Part shown: positions 36,433 through 47,100 of the stretch, one piece after another | Position numbering within the stretch: position 1 is the first letter of the stretch | Layout: each line of letters opens with the position of its first letter | Origin: Pantoea sp. BAV 3049 | GTDB lineage: Bacteria; Pseudomonadota; Gammaproteobacteria; Enterobacterales; Enterobacteriaceae | NCBI RefSeq assembly: GCF_009765445.1 | Contig: NZ_WHOY01000031.1 | Coordinates: forward strand, 3,393,774 to 3,457,773 | Direction: 5' to 3' | DNA: 64,000 nucleotides | Position numbers and translations under genes: made by a program | The notes under the pieces: generated by a model | What the model was told of the DNA's origin: nothing | The model's input: only the letters and a program-made list of their open reading frames with translations | Databases searched by the model: none

Positions 36433-37587
36433 ATGACAACACAGGATGCCCGACAAGCAAGCGCCAGCGCCGTAGCCACCCAGCACGCCACCCGCGCGGT
36501 CTTTTTAATTGCCGGTATCGGCATGGCTGCCTGGGCTCCATTGGTTCCTTATGCAAAAGACCGTGCCCAGCTCAGTGATGGTTCGCTGGGGACGCTGCTG
36601 CTGTTTCTTGGCCTGGGTTCGCTGGTGGCCATGCCGCTGACCGGTATTCTGGTAGGGCGGGCGGGCTGCAAAAATGTGATTGCCTGCGGCAGTCTGTTTA
36701 TCCTGCTGGCGCTTCCTCTTCTGGCTACCCTCTCCACGCCTTTTGCACTGGCAATAGCGTTAATGATCTTTGGTGCGGCGGTCGGGCTGGTGGACGTGGC
36801 AATGAATATACAGGCCGTGGAGGTGGAAAAAGCTTCCGGTCGGGCGATGATGTCCGGCTTCCATGGTTTTTTCAGCGTGGGTGGCATCGCCGGTGCGGGT
36901 CTGGTGAGCGCCGGGTTAGCCTTCGGGCTGACGCCACTCCAGGCTACTGGCATTATCCTGCTGCTAATTATTGCTCTGTATGGTTTCTCGCAGCGCCATC
37001 TGCTCAGCCAGCGTGTTCAGCAAGGTGATAACGCGCTGTTTGTAGTCCCACGTGGCTGGGTGCTGTTTCTTGGCGTAATGTGTTTCATTCTGTTCCTGAC
37101 GGAAGGCTCCATTCTCGACTGGGGGGCGCTGTTCCTTGCACAAACCCGCGGTTTACCCCACGCCCAGGCCGGCCTCGGCTACGCGCTGTTCTCTGTGGCG
37201 ATGACCCTTGGTCGTCTGACCGGTGACCGTATCGTCAACTATTTTGGCCGGACGACGACCCTGTTCTGCGGCACGCTGTGTGCTTCAGTGGGCCTGCTGC
37301 TGGCGATCTTTGTCCCCAGTACCGCAGTGGCGCTGGCTGGCTTTGTGCTGGTGGGATTTGGTGCGTCAAACAGCGTACCTATTATGTTCAGTGCCGCAGG
37401 AAATCAGAAAAATATGCCGGTGAATCTGGCGATTTCTTCCATGACAATGATTGGTTATGCAGGTATTCTGGCTGGTCCGGCACTGATAGGGTTTATCTCA
37501 CAGTGGTACAGCCTGACGACGGCCTTTAGTGCCATCGCGGTATTGCTGTTAGCCGTGGCCGCCAGCGCCCGGCTGATTACACGTTAA
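36433..37587 (+). CDS. MFS transporter, YbjJ/FucP-like
   Basis: The 384-residue protein has about 12 helices and the YbjJ-type features VGLVDVAMNIQAVEVEKASG and MSGFHGFFSVGGIAGAG (residues about 121-155), LTGDRIVNYFGR in loop 8-9 and GFGASNSVPIMFSAAG near 320. The substrate is unknown; relatives include fucose and sugar or purine-type carriers. The ATG at 36433 (CGGAA upstream) is preferred to 36352, whose extra residues are not membrane-like. It is inserted between micF and rcsD relative to E. coli and ends just before rcsD. Confidence 0.82.
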   Translation: MTTQDARQASASAVATQHATRAVFLIAGIGMAAWAPLVPYAKDRAQLSDGSLGTLLLFLGLGSLVAMPLTGILVGRAGCKNVIACGSLFILLALPLLATLSTPFALAIALMIFGAAVGLVDVAMNIQAVEVEKASGRAMMSGFHGFFSVGGIAGAGLVSAGLAFGLTPLQATGIILLLIIALYGFSQRHLLSQRVQQGDNALFVVPRGWVLFLGVMCFILFLTEGSILDWGALFLAQTRGLPHAQAGLGYALFSVAMTLGRLTGDRIVNYFGRTTTLFCGTLCASVGLLLAIFVPSTAVALAGFVLVGFGASNSVPIMFSAAGNQKNMPVNLAISSMTMIGYAGILAGPALIGFISQWYSLTTAFSAIAVLLLAVAASARLITR

Positions 37588-37607
37588 TTGGGGTGTCACG
37601 CTACGCT

Positions 37608-40256
37608 ATGTTGCCATACAAATTTCCACTGACTTCAGGCAATGTCACGCGCTTTTTTGTGATGTTTATTCTGGTGTTGCTGCTTGCATCAGGGTTTATG
37701 ATCCACAACACCGTCAACGCCTGGCTGACGGATAAACGCTATGCGATGGCGGATATTGCCCATGCGATGCAGAAGCGCATTGACACCTACCGTTTCGCCA
37801 CCTGGCAAATCTATGAAAACCTGGCGGCAAGTGCGGCAGGGTCAACCCCGAACAGCCTGCAGGAAACGCGGCTGCGCCCGGACGTTTACTACCTTGAGAA
37901 GACCCGCCGCAAAACAGAAGCGCTGATTTTCGGCTCCCATGACAGCAGCACGCTGGACATGACCCAGCGGATGTCCAACTATCTGGACACGCTGTGGGGC
38001 GCGGAAAACAGCACCTGGTCGATGTATTTCCTTAACGGCCAGGATAACAGCATGATCCTGATTTCAACGCTGCCGCTGAAAGATATGGCGACGCGCTATA
38101 AAGAGAGTGCCATCAGCAATATCGTTGATGCGCGCCGGGCCGAAATGCTTACGCAGGCTAACGCGCTGGACGAACGGGAAAGCTTCTCGCCGCTGCGCCG
38201 CTTTACCTGGCAGAACGATCACTATTTCACCGTGCGCACCACATTTAATCAGCCGGGCCATCTCGCCACCGTGGTGGCGTTCGATCTGCCGATTAACGAT
38301 CTTATTCCACTGAACATGCCGCTGGAAAACTTCCAGCTGAAACAGGACACCAGCGACGCCTCCAACAGCACGGAGGCCGATGATGCCACCAGCAGCACTA
38401 AAGTCACGCTGACTAACCCAAATGTGGAAATTGCCGCATCGCTGACCAGCACCCCGCTTCAGCTGGTCTATCATGTGCCGATTGTCGGGCTGGTGGTGGA
38501 TACGCTGAAGAACCTGATGTGGCCGCTGCTCGCTAACCTTGCCCTGCTGCTGCTCTCGCTTGGCGGTCTGTTGCTGCTGCGCCAGCAATCATTGCGACCG
38601 AGTGAAAATCAGAGCGCCGAGCTGGATTCGCTGCGGGTACTGAATGAAGAGATCGTCGGCAGTCTGCCGGTTGGCCTGCTGGTGTATGATTTCGCTAATA
38701 ACCGCACCATTATCAGCAACAAGATTGCTGAACATCTGTTGCCACACCTGAACCTGCAAAAAATCATCAATATGTCCGATCAGCATCAGGGCGTCCTGCA
38801 GGCCACGGTCAATAACGAAGTGTATGAAATCCGCCACGCCCGCAGCGTGCTCTCTCCTGACACGCAGCTGTTTATGATGCGGGACCAGGATCGTGAGCTG
38901 CTGGTGAACAAGAAGCTGCAGAAAGCGCAGCAGGTACTGGACAAAAATCACCAGACCCGCCAGCAGCTGTTGCAAAACCTCGGCCATGCGCTGAACCGGC
39001 CGCTTAGCAACGTCATCGATCATCTGCAGACGCTGAGCGAAACTCACCCGGCTGACGATATCCATGATGCGCTGGAAGAGTCCCACGCGCTGAGTCGCCT
39101 GGTGGACGATATCGTGCTGCTTAACCGGCTGGAAACTCATGACTGGGCGCCGGACGCTGGCGCGTTCAATATGCAGACCGTGCTGGATGAGCTGGTGATG
39201 GAAGCCCTGCCCTCTCTGCGCCGCAAAGGGCTGAATCTTCTGGTCAGCAATCGCCTTAACAGCGAGGAGAACCGCTTCGGCGACCGTCGGGCACTGTACA
39301 AAATCCTCACCACCCTGCTGCACTACTCCATCACCAGCACCACATGGGGCAGGATCAGCATCGAAGTCAGTCACCCGACCGATCGTCCGGATCGCCTGGC
39401 GATTGAAATGGTAGACACCGGAGCAGGGCTGACGGTGGATGAGATGGGCAATACCGACTTCCCGTTCCTTGGCGAAACCAGCCGGGATCGTTTTGGCCAG
39501 GCCTCCGGACTGGCCTTCTTCCTGTGCAAACAGCTGTGTAAGCAGCTGGGCGGCCATCTGGAAATCGTGGCGCGTCCCGATATCGGCACCCGATACAGTA
39601 TCCAGATCCATGCTCCGCAGGAACATCAGCAGGTACAGGAAGAGAAACTGCTGGAAGGCCTGACCGCGCTGATTGATATCACCGTGGATGATGTCAGGAA
39701 GATTGTGGTTCACCAGCTGGAAAACTGGGGTGCCAGCTGTATCACTCCGGATGAGCGTTTTTCCGGACAGGATCATGATGTCCTGGTCACCGACGAGCCG
39801 GCAAATCTTACGCCGTGGTCGTTACTGCTCACGGATGATGAAACAGGTTACAGCGCGTTGTCACGTAACCAGTTCAGGGTCAACTTTAATCTCAGTAGCG
39901 CGATGCAGGATGCGTTGCTTCAGCTTATTGAACAGCAGCTGGCCCTGGATGAGACAGAAGAAGAGCAGGATCTGGCACAGCTTTTCGCGCCGGGCTACTT
40001 CCAGCTCTTTGTAGAGACAGTACCAGATGATGTAAAGAGATTGTATAATGAGGCGGCGGAGAGGGACTTGAGTTCGCTTGCTCAGACTGCACATCGCCTG
40101 AAAGGCGTGTTTGCCATGCTTAATTTGAACCCGGGCAAGCAGCTTTGTGAAACGTTAGAACTGCACATTACCGAGTGTGACGATTCAAACATTAAAAATA
40201 CCACCAGTGAGATTGACCACTACGTCAATGAACTGCTGCAGCAAGGTAACCAATAA
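37608..40256 (+). CDS. rcsD: Phosphotransfer intermediate of the Rcs system
   Basis: RcsD relays phosphate from RcsC to RcsB. The protein (882 residues from ATG 37608; a GTG at 37593 would give 887) has a first helix (RFFVMFILVLLLASGFMI), a periplasmic domain, a second helix near residue 300-320, a degenerate histidine-kinase-like core lacking the usual SHELRTP box (LGHALNRPLSNVIDHLQ), and a C-terminal HPt domain with the phospho-His near 828 in TAHRLKGVFAML. In E. coli IgaA inhibits the system through RcsD. rcsB starts one base after its stop. Confidence 0.95.
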   Translation: MLPYKFPLTSGNVTRFFVMFILVLLLASGFMIHNTVNAWLTDKRYAMADIAHAMQKRIDTYRFATWQIYENLAASAAGSTPNSLQETRLRPDVYYLEKTRRKTEALIFGSHDSSTLDMTQRMSNYLDTLWGAENSTWSMYFLNGQDNSMILISTLPLKDMATRYKESAISNIVDARRAEMLTQANALDERESFSPLRRFTWQNDHYFTVRTTFNQPGHLATVVAFDLPINDLIPLNMPLENFQLKQDTSDASNSTEADDATSSTKVTLTNPNVEIAASLTSTPLQLVYHVPIVGLVVDTLKNLMWPLLANLALLLLSLGGLLLLRQQSLRPSENQSAELDSLRVLNEEIVGSLPVGLLVYDFANNRTIISNKIAEHLLPHLNLQKIINMSDQHQGVLQATVNNEVYEIRHARSVLSPDTQLFMMRDQDRELLVNKKLQKAQQVLDKNHQTRQQLLQNLGHALNRPLSNVIDHLQTLSETHPADDIHDALEESHALSRLVDDIVLLNRLETHDWAPDAGAFNMQTVLDELVMEALPSLRRKGLNLLVSNRLNSEENRFGDRRALYKILTTLLHYSITSTTWGRISIEVSHPTDRPDRLAIEMVDTGAGLTVDEMGNTDFPFLGETSRDRFGQASGLAFFLCKQLCKQLGGHLEIVARPDIGTRYSIQIHAPQEHQQVQEEKLLEGLTALIDITVDDVRKIVVHQLENWGASCITPDERFSGQDHDVLVTDEPANLTPWSLLLTDDETGYSALSRNQFRVNFNLSSAMQDALLQLIEQQLALDETEEEQDLAQLFAPGYFQLFVETVPDDVKRLYNEAAERDLSSLAQTAHRLKGVFAMLNLNPGKQLCETLELHITECDDSNIKNTTSEIDHYVNELLQQGNQ

Positions 40257-40257
40257 T

Positions 40258-40908
40258 ATGAATAACCTGAATGTAATTATTGCCGATGATCATCCAATTG
40301 TGCTGTTCGGCATCCGTAAATCGCTTGAACAAATTGAATGGGTCAACGTTGTTGGTGAGTTCGAAGACTCTACTGCTTTAATCAACAGCCTGTCCAAGCT
40401 GGATGCTAACGTTTTGATTACCGATCTGTCGATGCCGGGTGAAAAGTACGGTGACGGCATCACGCTGATTAAATACATCAAACGTCACTATCCTGACCTG
40501 TCGATCATTGTTTTGACCATGAACAACAACCCGGCGATCCTGAGTGCGGTACTGGATCTGGATATCGAAGGGATTGTTCTGAAACAGGGCGCACCAACCG
40601 ACCTGCCTAAGGCGCTGGCAGCCCTGCAGAAAGGCAAAAAATACACGCCGGACAGCGTGGCGAAATTACTGGAGAAAATCAGCGCGGGTGGCTACGGCGA
40701 CAAGCGTCTTTCACCGAAAGAGAGCGAGGTTCTGCGTCTGTTTGCTGAAGGTTTCCTGGTGACCGAGATTGCCAAGAAGCTGAACCGCAGCATCAAGACT
40801 ATCTCCAGCCAGAAGAAATCAGCGATGATGAAGCTGGGTGTGGATAACGATATCGCGCTGCTGAACTATCTCTCTTCCGTCAGCACCATGCCGGTTGATA
40901 AAGATTAA
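40258..40908 (+). CDS. rcsB: Response regulator RcsB
   Basis: RcsB is the DNA-binding regulator of the Rcs envelope stress phosphorelay, controlling capsule, motility and division genes. It has exactly 216 residues, as in E. coli: a receiver domain with Asp56 (VLITDLSMPG) and acidic pocket DD10-11, and a LuxR-type HTH (LSPKESEVLRLFAEGFLVTE, then KLNRSIKTISSQKKSA). The ATG at 40258 is one base after the rcsD stop, so it is coupled to rcsD, though an internal promoter in rcsD is known in E. coli. Confidence 0.98.
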   Translation: MNNLNVIIADDHPIVLFGIRKSLEQIEWVNVVGEFEDSTALINSLSKLDANVLITDLSMPGEKYGDGITLIKYIKRHYPDLSIIVLTMNNNPAILSAVLDLDIEGIVLKQGAPTDLPKALAALQKGKKYTPDSVAKLLEKISAGGYGDKRLSPKESEVLRLFAEGFLVTEIAKKLNRSIKTISSQKKSAMMKLGVDNDIALLNYLSSVSTMPVDKD

Positions 40909-40922
40909 GCAGCACAGGATAT

Positions 40923-40957
40923 AAAAAAAGGGCGAATGCAAATTCGCCCTTTTTTAT
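40923..40957. terminator. Bidirectional terminator between rcsB and rcsC
   Basis: GGGCGAAT (40930-40937) pairs with ATTCGCCC (40942-40949) around GCAA. It is flanked by AAAAAA on the left and TTTTTT on the right, so it terminates both the rcsB transcript and the convergent rcsC transcript. Confidence 0.93.
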
Positions 40958-40966
40958 TGTCTGAAA

Positions 40967-43822
40967 TTACCCTTCCCTGCTCTTACGCACGCGCTCGGTG
41001 TAAAACGCCAGCGTCTGCCGCAGCGTGTCCAGCGTCACCGGTTTGGACAGACAGTTATCCATTCCTGCCTCCATACAGCGCTGCTTCTCTTCCGCCAGTG
41101 CATTTGCCGTCACGCCCACCACCGGGAAGGTCAGCCCCAGCTGGCGGAGGCGCTGTGTCAGACGATAACCGTCCATATTCGGCATGTTCACATCGGTCAG
41201 TACGATATCAATCTCGTTGCGGCTCAGTACGTTCAGCGCATCCACACCGTCCTGAGCGGTTTTCACCCGATAGCCTAACGATCCCAACTGATCGGAAAGC
41301 AGCATGCGGTTGATAGGGTGATCGTCTACCACCAGGATCAGAATATCCTCGTTGCTGACGCTCAGCTCATCAGCTTCCGGCAGGCCCGGCAGCGTATCCG
41401 GCATATCCACTTCAACCCGGTAGATACGGCCCAGCAACACCGGCAGTTCATGCGGTGTGGTAGTGCCGTAAACCCAGCGACCGGGGCTCACTTCATGCGG
41501 GCCATCATTGTGACTGCCATCGAAACGGATTAGCGCACGTACCGCCTGCGGGGGCTGGTAGTCGTAATCCACCACAATCACATCATCTGGCTCACAGTGG
41601 CTGCCTTCCTGCAGCCGCTCCACGGTAATGCCATGCTGCCTCAACAGTTTTTCCAGGAAGTCGGCCAGCGTGTCGTTGCGCAGTTCCAGCCAGCATCTCT
41701 TACCCAGCAACCCCTCATGCAGCACCGGCGTCATCACCTGACTGTTATACAGCGGGATGCGCACCACAAACTGGCTGCCCATCCCCGGTTCGGAATCCAC
41801 CTCGATGTCGCCGTCCATCATATTGATCAGCTTTTCACAGATCGCCAGCCCCAGGCCGGTGCCCTGGAAGTTGCGCTGTACGCCGGTACCCACCTGGAAG
41901 AATGGATCGAACAGGCGAGTGATCTCTTTTGCCGGGATCCCCACACCAGTATCACGCACGCGGAAAGCCAGATAGCCATCCTTCACAAACGCCTGCAGGA
42001 TGATGCCGCCGGTATGGGTAAATTTGATGGCATTATTCAGCAGGTTAGAGATCACCTGCTGCAGGCGCAGCGGATCGCCGTCCAGCGTCACCGGTACGTC
42101 GCTGTCGATAAAGCACCACAGCGTAAGACGCTTTTTCACCACCATTGCCAGATAGTTGGAAGAGATGTGGGTGATCACCTCACGCGGGGAAAATTCACGC
42201 GGTTCGATTCTCAGCTGCTCGGACTCAATTTTCGAGAAGTCGAGAATATCGCTGATGATTTTCAGCAGCAGGCTGGACGAGTTGTTCATCGCCGTCACCA
42301 GCGACTCCACCCCTTTCGGCAGTGATTTGGTCTGCAACAGATCGAGGTTACCGATAATGCCATACAGCGGCGTGCGCAGCTCGTGGCTGACCGTGGCCAA
42401 AAACATCGACTTGGACTGGCTGGCCTGTTCGGCAGCCTGAGCCATTTCCTGCAGCGACTCTTCCATCTTCACGCGGGCTGACACATCCACCAGCACGCAG
42501 ATTGCTACGTTTTCATTACGATAGCGTGAATGCACAAAGCTGATTTGCAGATTGGTGTTGCTGCCGGTCAGCACGTCGACAAAATTCACCTGCTGGCCGC
42601 AGATAATTTCGGTCAGCCGCTGCCGATCCTCCTGAGTCAGCATGCTCAGGTAGTTATGCGCCAGCTCGTTACTGAGAATATTAGTCCCGTCACTGGTGCG
42701 CAAAATACAGATGCCAACCGGCGCCGAAGCGACAATTTTGCGGTTGAACTGCTCGTGCTCTTCCAGCCGGTGAGCATTGTCTTCTGCCGGTAAAAACATA
42801 CGGCGTTCAAACAGCCAGGCCAGCGTGAAGAGGATAATTGCGCTGATGACGTTAAGCAGAATGGCATTAATGATCAGTATCTTCAGCTTCTGAACCATCT
42901 CGTTAGTCTGCACTGAATAGACCACGGTGAGGGAAGAAGGTGTCAGCGTCTGTTTCAGCACCAGCTGCTTGTAACCATTGATATAGCCAAACCAGCTGTT
43001 GTCATTGGGCAGGTCGTCCAGCGAAATTCTTGCTCCCGCACGGGAAGAGGATATCAGCCGCTGATTACTGCCATCCACAAGGGTGGCACTGACCGGGAAG
43101 GCACCCGGCGTGAGGAAATCCTCCAGACGAATTGTCTGCTCAATACCCAGCAGCGCTGCCATTTTGCTGGCAACATACACCGGCGTGACCATGTAGTAAT
43201 AACCGACGCCAGGCTGGCTGGAAGGAGCGATCCAGAACATGCTGTTTTTACGCTCGTCCTCGTTGCCGTTACGGTACTTCAGGATGCGCTCGTGCAGAGA
43301 TTTCAGCGCATGTTCCCGATCGGCCGAAGAACTGCCCACGCCAAAGTCCGCCAGACAAAGGCTTTCACCGCCGATAAAGAAGACCCGGTTCAGCTCATAA
43401 GCTGAAGCGAAGTTCTCTTTCCAGTAGTGCAGGAAATAGCTCAGGGACTCCAGCGAGTTACGCCAGGTGTTGCTCATGGCACTACAGTCGGAGTCGGAAT
43501 AGAGTGGAAAGAACTGTGGCAGTGCGGTTTTACCAGGAAATACGCCGTTCAGGACGTCCAGCCCGTTGGCGGAGGAATTCAGGCGGTTTTCAGCAATAAA
43601 CTTCAGTTCGCGGGTCACATCGGCAGAATGGCGAATGTACCACTGAGCCTGCTCAACGTTGGCATTAAATTCCTGACGCACCTGAGCTTCTTTCTCATGC
43701 AGCACATTGATGATGTAGAACGTTGTCAACAGCGCACCCAGCATCCAGAGCATGAGTGCCAGTGCCCGGAACAGATAGCGGGAGATCCTTAACGTGGTTC
43801 TGAACGAGACTAAATATTTCAA
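40967..43822 (-). CDS. rcsC: Hybrid sensor kinase RcsC
   Basis: RcsC starts the Rcs phosphorelay. The 951-residue protein has two helices (near 18-40 and 310-335) around a periplasmic domain, a linker, a HisKA domain with SHELRTPLYG (His near 480), an HATPase domain (NLLNNAIKFTHTGG, DTGVGIPAKE, GTGLGLAICEKL), an ABL/RcsC domain and a C-terminal receiver with VLTDVNMPNMDG (Asp near 875). The TTG at 43822 (AGG 6 bases upstream, protein (M)KYLVSFRTTLR as in E. coli) is preferred to the TTG at 43828, which has no room for a ribosome site. Confidence 0.95.
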   Translation of the reverse strand: MKYLVSFRTTLRISRYLFRALALMLWMLGALLTTFYIINVLHEKEAQVRQEFNANVEQAQWYIRHSADVTRELKFIAENRLNSSANGLDVLNGVFPGKTALPQFFPLYSDSDCSAMSNTWRNSLESLSYFLHYWKENFASAYELNRVFFIGGESLCLADFGVGSSSADREHALKSLHERILKYRNGNEDERKNSMFWIAPSSQPGVGYYYMVTPVYVASKMAALLGIEQTIRLEDFLTPGAFPVSATLVDGSNQRLISSSRAGARISLDDLPNDNSWFGYINGYKQLVLKQTLTPSSLTVVYSVQTNEMVQKLKILIINAILLNVISAIILFTLAWLFERRMFLPAEDNAHRLEEHEQFNRKIVASAPVGICILRTSDGTNILSNELAHNYLSMLTQEDRQRLTEIICGQQVNFVDVLTGSNTNLQISFVHSRYRNENVAICVLVDVSARVKMEESLQEMAQAAEQASQSKSMFLATVSHELRTPLYGIIGNLDLLQTKSLPKGVESLVTAMNNSSSLLLKIISDILDFSKIESEQLRIEPREFSPREVITHISSNYLAMVVKKRLTLWCFIDSDVPVTLDGDPLRLQQVISNLLNNAIKFTHTGGIILQAFVKDGYLAFRVRDTGVGIPAKEITRLFDPFFQVGTGVQRNFQGTGLGLAICEKLINMMDGDIEVDSEPGMGSQFVVRIPLYNSQVMTPVLHEGLLGKRCWLELRNDTLADFLEKLLRQHGITVERLQEGSHCEPDDVIVVDYDYQPPQAVRALIRFDGSHNDGPHEVSPGRWVYGTTTPHELPVLLGRIYRVEVDMPDTLPGLPEADELSVSNEDILILVVDDHPINRMLLSDQLGSLGYRVKTAQDGVDALNVLSRNEIDIVLTDVNMPNMDGYRLTQRLRQLGLTFPVVGVTANALAEEKQRCMEAGMDNCLSKPVTLDTLRQTLAFYTERVRKSREG

Positions 43823-43919
43823 GCGCAACCTATAGGCAAGCTGGACGTGGACAAATTCGATCCCGTTACAGTACCGTCACAACAGCAAAAAAGCCAGTTA
43901 ACCCCCTCTCCTGCAGGCA

Positions 43920-43950
43920 TAAAAAAAGCCGGTTGAATGAACCAGCTTAT
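43920..43950 (-). terminator. Terminator of the small gene before gyrA
   Basis: On the minus strand, AGCTGGTTC and GAACCGGCTT-like arms (AAGCTGGTT/AACCGGCTT, one mismatch) are followed by TTTTTTT, starting inside or just after the stop of the gene at 43947. It supports that gene as a real transcription unit. Confidence 0.75.
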
Positions 43951-44141
43951 TGAGTGGGGTAAAACTGGCGCTTCAGGCTTTTAAGGATTTGGTTACAGGG
44001 GGGCCATTCAACTTTTCCACCCTGCTCCATAACATGCGCCGCAAAACGATCTGCCGCCTGATTGATGCACTCCAGCGACAGCGCGATAACTTTTTCTTGT
44101 GTCAAACGCTGCCGGGTCAATACTGGCAAATTCTGGTTCAC
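43947..44141 (-). CDS. Small 64-residue protein of unknown function
   Basis: The protein (MNQNLPVLTRQRLTQEKVIA, LECINQAADRFAAHVMEQGG, CNQILKSLKRQFYPTQ) is mixed-charge and soluble, with two cysteines and no signal or helix. It has a GTG start with a perfect GGAGG 7 bases upstream and a terminator right after the stop, which together argue strongly for a real gene. It lies between rcsC and gyrA, where E. coli has the ato genes and others. No family is recognised. Confidence 0.65.
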   Translation of the reverse strand: MNQNLPVLTRQRLTQEKVIALSLECINQAADRFAAHVMEQGGKVEWPPCNQILKSLKRQFYPTQ

Positions 44142-44252
44142 TACCCGTCCTCCCTGTGTCCACTCTGTATATCAGCCGTGCCTGGCTCGGTCAGTTTCAG
44201 CGTTCAGTCCTGCGTAACCGCTTCCAGAATTTTTTATGTCCGCCGCAAACAT

Positions 44253-44283
44253 AAAAAAGGCCGGTTCAACTGAACCGGCCTTT
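44253..44283 (-). terminator. Terminator of gyrA
   Basis: GGCCGGTTCA (44259-44268) and TGAACCGGCC (44271-44280) form a 10-base perfect stem. On the minus strand it is followed by TTTTTTATG, about 20 bases after the gyrA stop. The sequence resembles the terminator of the small gene at 43920-43950. Confidence 0.9.
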
Positions 44284-44303
44284 GGCACTAAAAGCGCAGA
44301 CGA

Positions 44304-46943
44304 TTACTCGTCTTCGTCGCTCTCTGGTGCATCATCTTCATTTTCCACTTCCGGGGCGATATCGTCGTCCCCTTCCGCCACGCTGCCGTCGATAGCGTCC
44401 AGCTCTTCTTCCGCTACCGGCTCAGCAACACGCTGCAGACCGACCACGCTCTCATCTTCTGCGGTGCGAATCAGGATCACACCCTGGGTGTTACGGCCAA
44501 CCACACTCACTTCAGAAACGCGGGTACGCACCAGAGTACCCGCATCAGTGATCATCATGATCTGATCGCTGTCGACAACCTGTACAGCGCCAATCACCGG
44601 TCCGTTACGCTCGGTCACTTTGATCGAGATAACGCCCTGCGTTGCACGGGACTTGGTTGGATACTCGCTGTTGTCGGTACGCTTGCCGTAGCCGTTCTGA
44701 GTCACGGTCAGGATTGCACCGTCATCACGCGGCACGATCAGCGACACAACGCGATCGCCTTCGGCCAGCTTAATACCGCGCACGCCGGAAGCAGTACGGC
44801 CCATGGCACGCACAGCCTGCTCAGCGAAGCGAACAACCTTACCGGCGGCGGAGAACAGCATAGCCTCGTCGTTACCGTTGGTAAGCGCCACGCCAATCAG
44901 CTCGTCGTCTTCACGCAGGTTGACGGCAATAATACCGGCGCTGCGTGGGCGGCTGAATTCGGTCAGCGCAGTTTTCTTCACGGTACCGCTGGCGGTAGCC
45001 ATAAAGATGTTCCAGCCTTCGGCGTATTCGCGTACCGGCAGGATCGCCGTAATACGCTCGTTCGCTTCCAGCGGCAGCAGGTTGACGATTGGACGTCCAC
45101 GCGCGCCACGGCTCGCTTCCGGCAGCTGATAGACCTTCATCCAGTAGAGACGGCCCCGGCTGGAGAAGCACAGGATAGTGTCGTGGGTGTTGGCCACCAG
45201 CAGGCGGTCGATAAAGTCTTCTTCTTTAATGCGTGCTGCAGATTTGCCTTTCCCACCACGACGCTGTGCTTCGTAATCAGTCAGTGGCTGATACTTCACA
45301 TAGCCCTGGTGAGACAAAGTCACAACCACGTCTTCCTGGTTGATCAAATCTTCTATATTGATATCCGCGCTGTTGGCGGTGATTTCCGTGCGGCGCTCAT
45401 CGCCGAACTGATCGCGGATCAGTTCCAGCTCTTCGCGGATCACTTCCATCAGACGTTCTGCGCTTTCGAGGATGTAGATCAGTTCAGCGATCTGCTCCAG
45501 CAGCTCTTTGTACTCGTCCAGCAGTTTTTCATGCTCAAGACCGGTCAGTTTCTGCAGACGCAGATCCAGAATCGCCTGTGCCTGCTGTTCAGTCAGATAG
45601 TACTGACCATCACGGATCCCGAACTCGTCTTCCAGCCACTCTGGACGCGCGGCGTTATCACCGGCACGCTCCAGCATTGAGGCAACGTTGCCCAGATCCC
45701 ACGGACGGGCAACCAGGCCTGCTTTCGCTTCCGCTGGGGTTGGTGCACGGCGGATCAGTTCAATGATCGGGTCGATGTTAGCCAGGGCAATCGCCAGCGC
45801 TTCCAGGATGTGGGCACGGTCGCGAGCTTTACGCAGTTCAAAGATCGTACGGCGGGTCACCACTTCACGGCGATGACGCACGAAGGCTTCAAGAATATCC
45901 TTCAGCGGCATGATCTTCGGCTGCCCCTGATGCAGGGCAACCATGTTGATACCGAAAGAGGTCTGCAGCTGAGTGAGTGAATAGAGGTTATTCAGCACCA
46001 CTTCGCCAACCGCATCGCGCTTGATCTCAATCACAATGCGCATGCCGTCTTTATCGGATTCATCACGCAGCGCGCTGATCCCTTCCAGACGCTTCTCTTT
46101 TACCAGCTCAGCCATCTTCTCAATCAGGCGAGCTTTGTTCACCTGATAAGGGATTTCGTGAATGATGATGGTTTCGCGCCCGGTTTTGGCATCGACTTCC
46201 ACTTCGCCACGGGCGCGGATATAAATTTTTCCACGACCGGTACGGTAGGCTTCTTCAATGCCACGGCGGCCATTGATGATCGCCGCAGTCGGGAAGTCCG
46301 GCCCCGGGATGTGCTCCATCAGCCCTTCAATGCTGATATTCTCATCGTCGATATAGGCCAGGCAGCCGTTGATCACTTCCGTCAGGTTGTGCGGAGGGAT
46401 GTTGGTTGCCATACCCACGGCAATCCCCGATGCGCCGTTAACCAGCAGGTTGGGGATTTTGGTCGGCATGACTTCCGGGATCTGCTCGGTGCCGTCGTAG
46501 TTCGGCACGTAGTCGACGGTCTCTTTTTCGAGATCCGCCAGCAGTTCATGGGCGATTTTGGACATGCGCACTTCGGTGTAACGCATTGCTGCGGCGGAGT
46601 CGCCGTCAACGGAACCGAAGTTACCCTGGCCATCGACCAGCATGTAGCGCAGCGAGAATGGCTGTGCCATACGAACAATAGTGTCGTACACCGCTGTATC
46701 ACCGTGAGGGTGATATTTACCGATGACATCGCCGACAACACGGGCAGACTTTTTATAAGGTTTATTCCAGTCATTGCCCAGCACGTTCATGGCGTAGAGT
46801 ACACGACGGTGTACTGGCTTAAGCCCATCGCGAACATCTGGCAATGCACGGCCAACGATGACCGACATGGCATAATCGAGGTAAGAGTTCTTTAACTCTT
46901 CTTCGATATTGACCGGTGTGATTTCTCTGGCTAGATCGCTCAT
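44304..46943 (-). CDS. gyrA: DNA gyrase subunit A
   Basis: GyrA cuts and rejoins DNA in the gyrase heterotetramer to introduce negative supercoils. The 879-residue protein has the active Tyr122 (AMRYTEVRM), the quinolone pocket with Thr83 and Asp87 ([10 protein letters not shown]), the GyrA-box [10 protein letters not shown] (about residue 560) of the C-terminal wrapping domain, and an acidic tail ([20 protein letters not shown]). Thr83 replaces the E. coli Ser83. It is divergent from ubiG and ends at a strong terminator. Confidence 0.98.
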   Translation of the reverse strand: MSDLAREITPVNIEEELKNSYLDYAMSVIVGRALPDVRDGLKPVHRRVLYAMNVLGNDWNKPYKKSARVVGDVIGKYHPHGDTAVYDTIVRMAQPFSLRYMLVDGQGNFGSVDGDSAAAMRYTEVRMSKIAHELLADLEKETVDYVPNYDGTEQIPEVMPTKIPNLLVNGASGIAVGMATNIPPHNLTEVINGCLAYIDDENISIEGLMEHIPGPDFPTAAIINGRRGIEEAYRTGRGKIYIRARGEVEVDAKTGRETIIIHEIPYQVNKARLIEKMAELVKEKRLEGISALRDESDKDGMRIVIEIKRDAVGEVVLNNLYSLTQLQTSFGINMVALHQGQPKIMPLKDILEAFVRHRREVVTRRTIFELRKARDRAHILEALAIALANIDPIIELIRRAPTPAEAKAGLVARPWDLGNVASMLERAGDNAARPEWLEDEFGIRDGQYYLTEQQAQAILDLRLQKLTGLEHEKLLDEYKELLEQIAELIYILESAERLMEVIREELELIRDQFGDERRTEITANSADINIEDLINQEDVVVTLSHQGYVKYQPLTDYEAQRRGGKGKSAARIKEEDFIDRLLVANTHDTILCFSSRGRLYWMKVYQLPEASRGARGRPIVNLLPLEANERITAILPVREYAEGWNIFMATASGTVKKTALTEFSRPRSAGIIAVNLREDDELIGVALTNGNDEAMLFSAAGKVVRFAEQAVRAMGRTASGVRGIKLAEGDRVVSLIVPRDDGAILTVTQNGYGKRTDNSEYPTKSRATQGVISIKVTERNGPVIGAVQVVDSDQIMMITDAGTLVRTRVSEVSVVGRNTQGVILIRTAEDESVVGLQRVAEPVAEEELDAIDGSVAEGDDDIAPEVENEDDAPESDEDE

Positions 46944-47100
46944 TGAGCCGCTATCCCTCTACGTTATACCCGGATTCAAAGGTGCGAAAGTATATCACCT
47001 TTACTGCCCCGTGGTGAATGGAAAGCGTCGTTTTGCATGCTTTAATAGCGCCTGAACGGATCAGAAGCGGAGCACTGCCCCTTGCGGCGAGGAAAGATGT

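Noticed and set aside
38589..39776. 395-codon open frame on the minus strand
   Set aside because: It is antisense to rcsD and rich in Gln and His, as expected for a mirror of a GC-rich coding frame.
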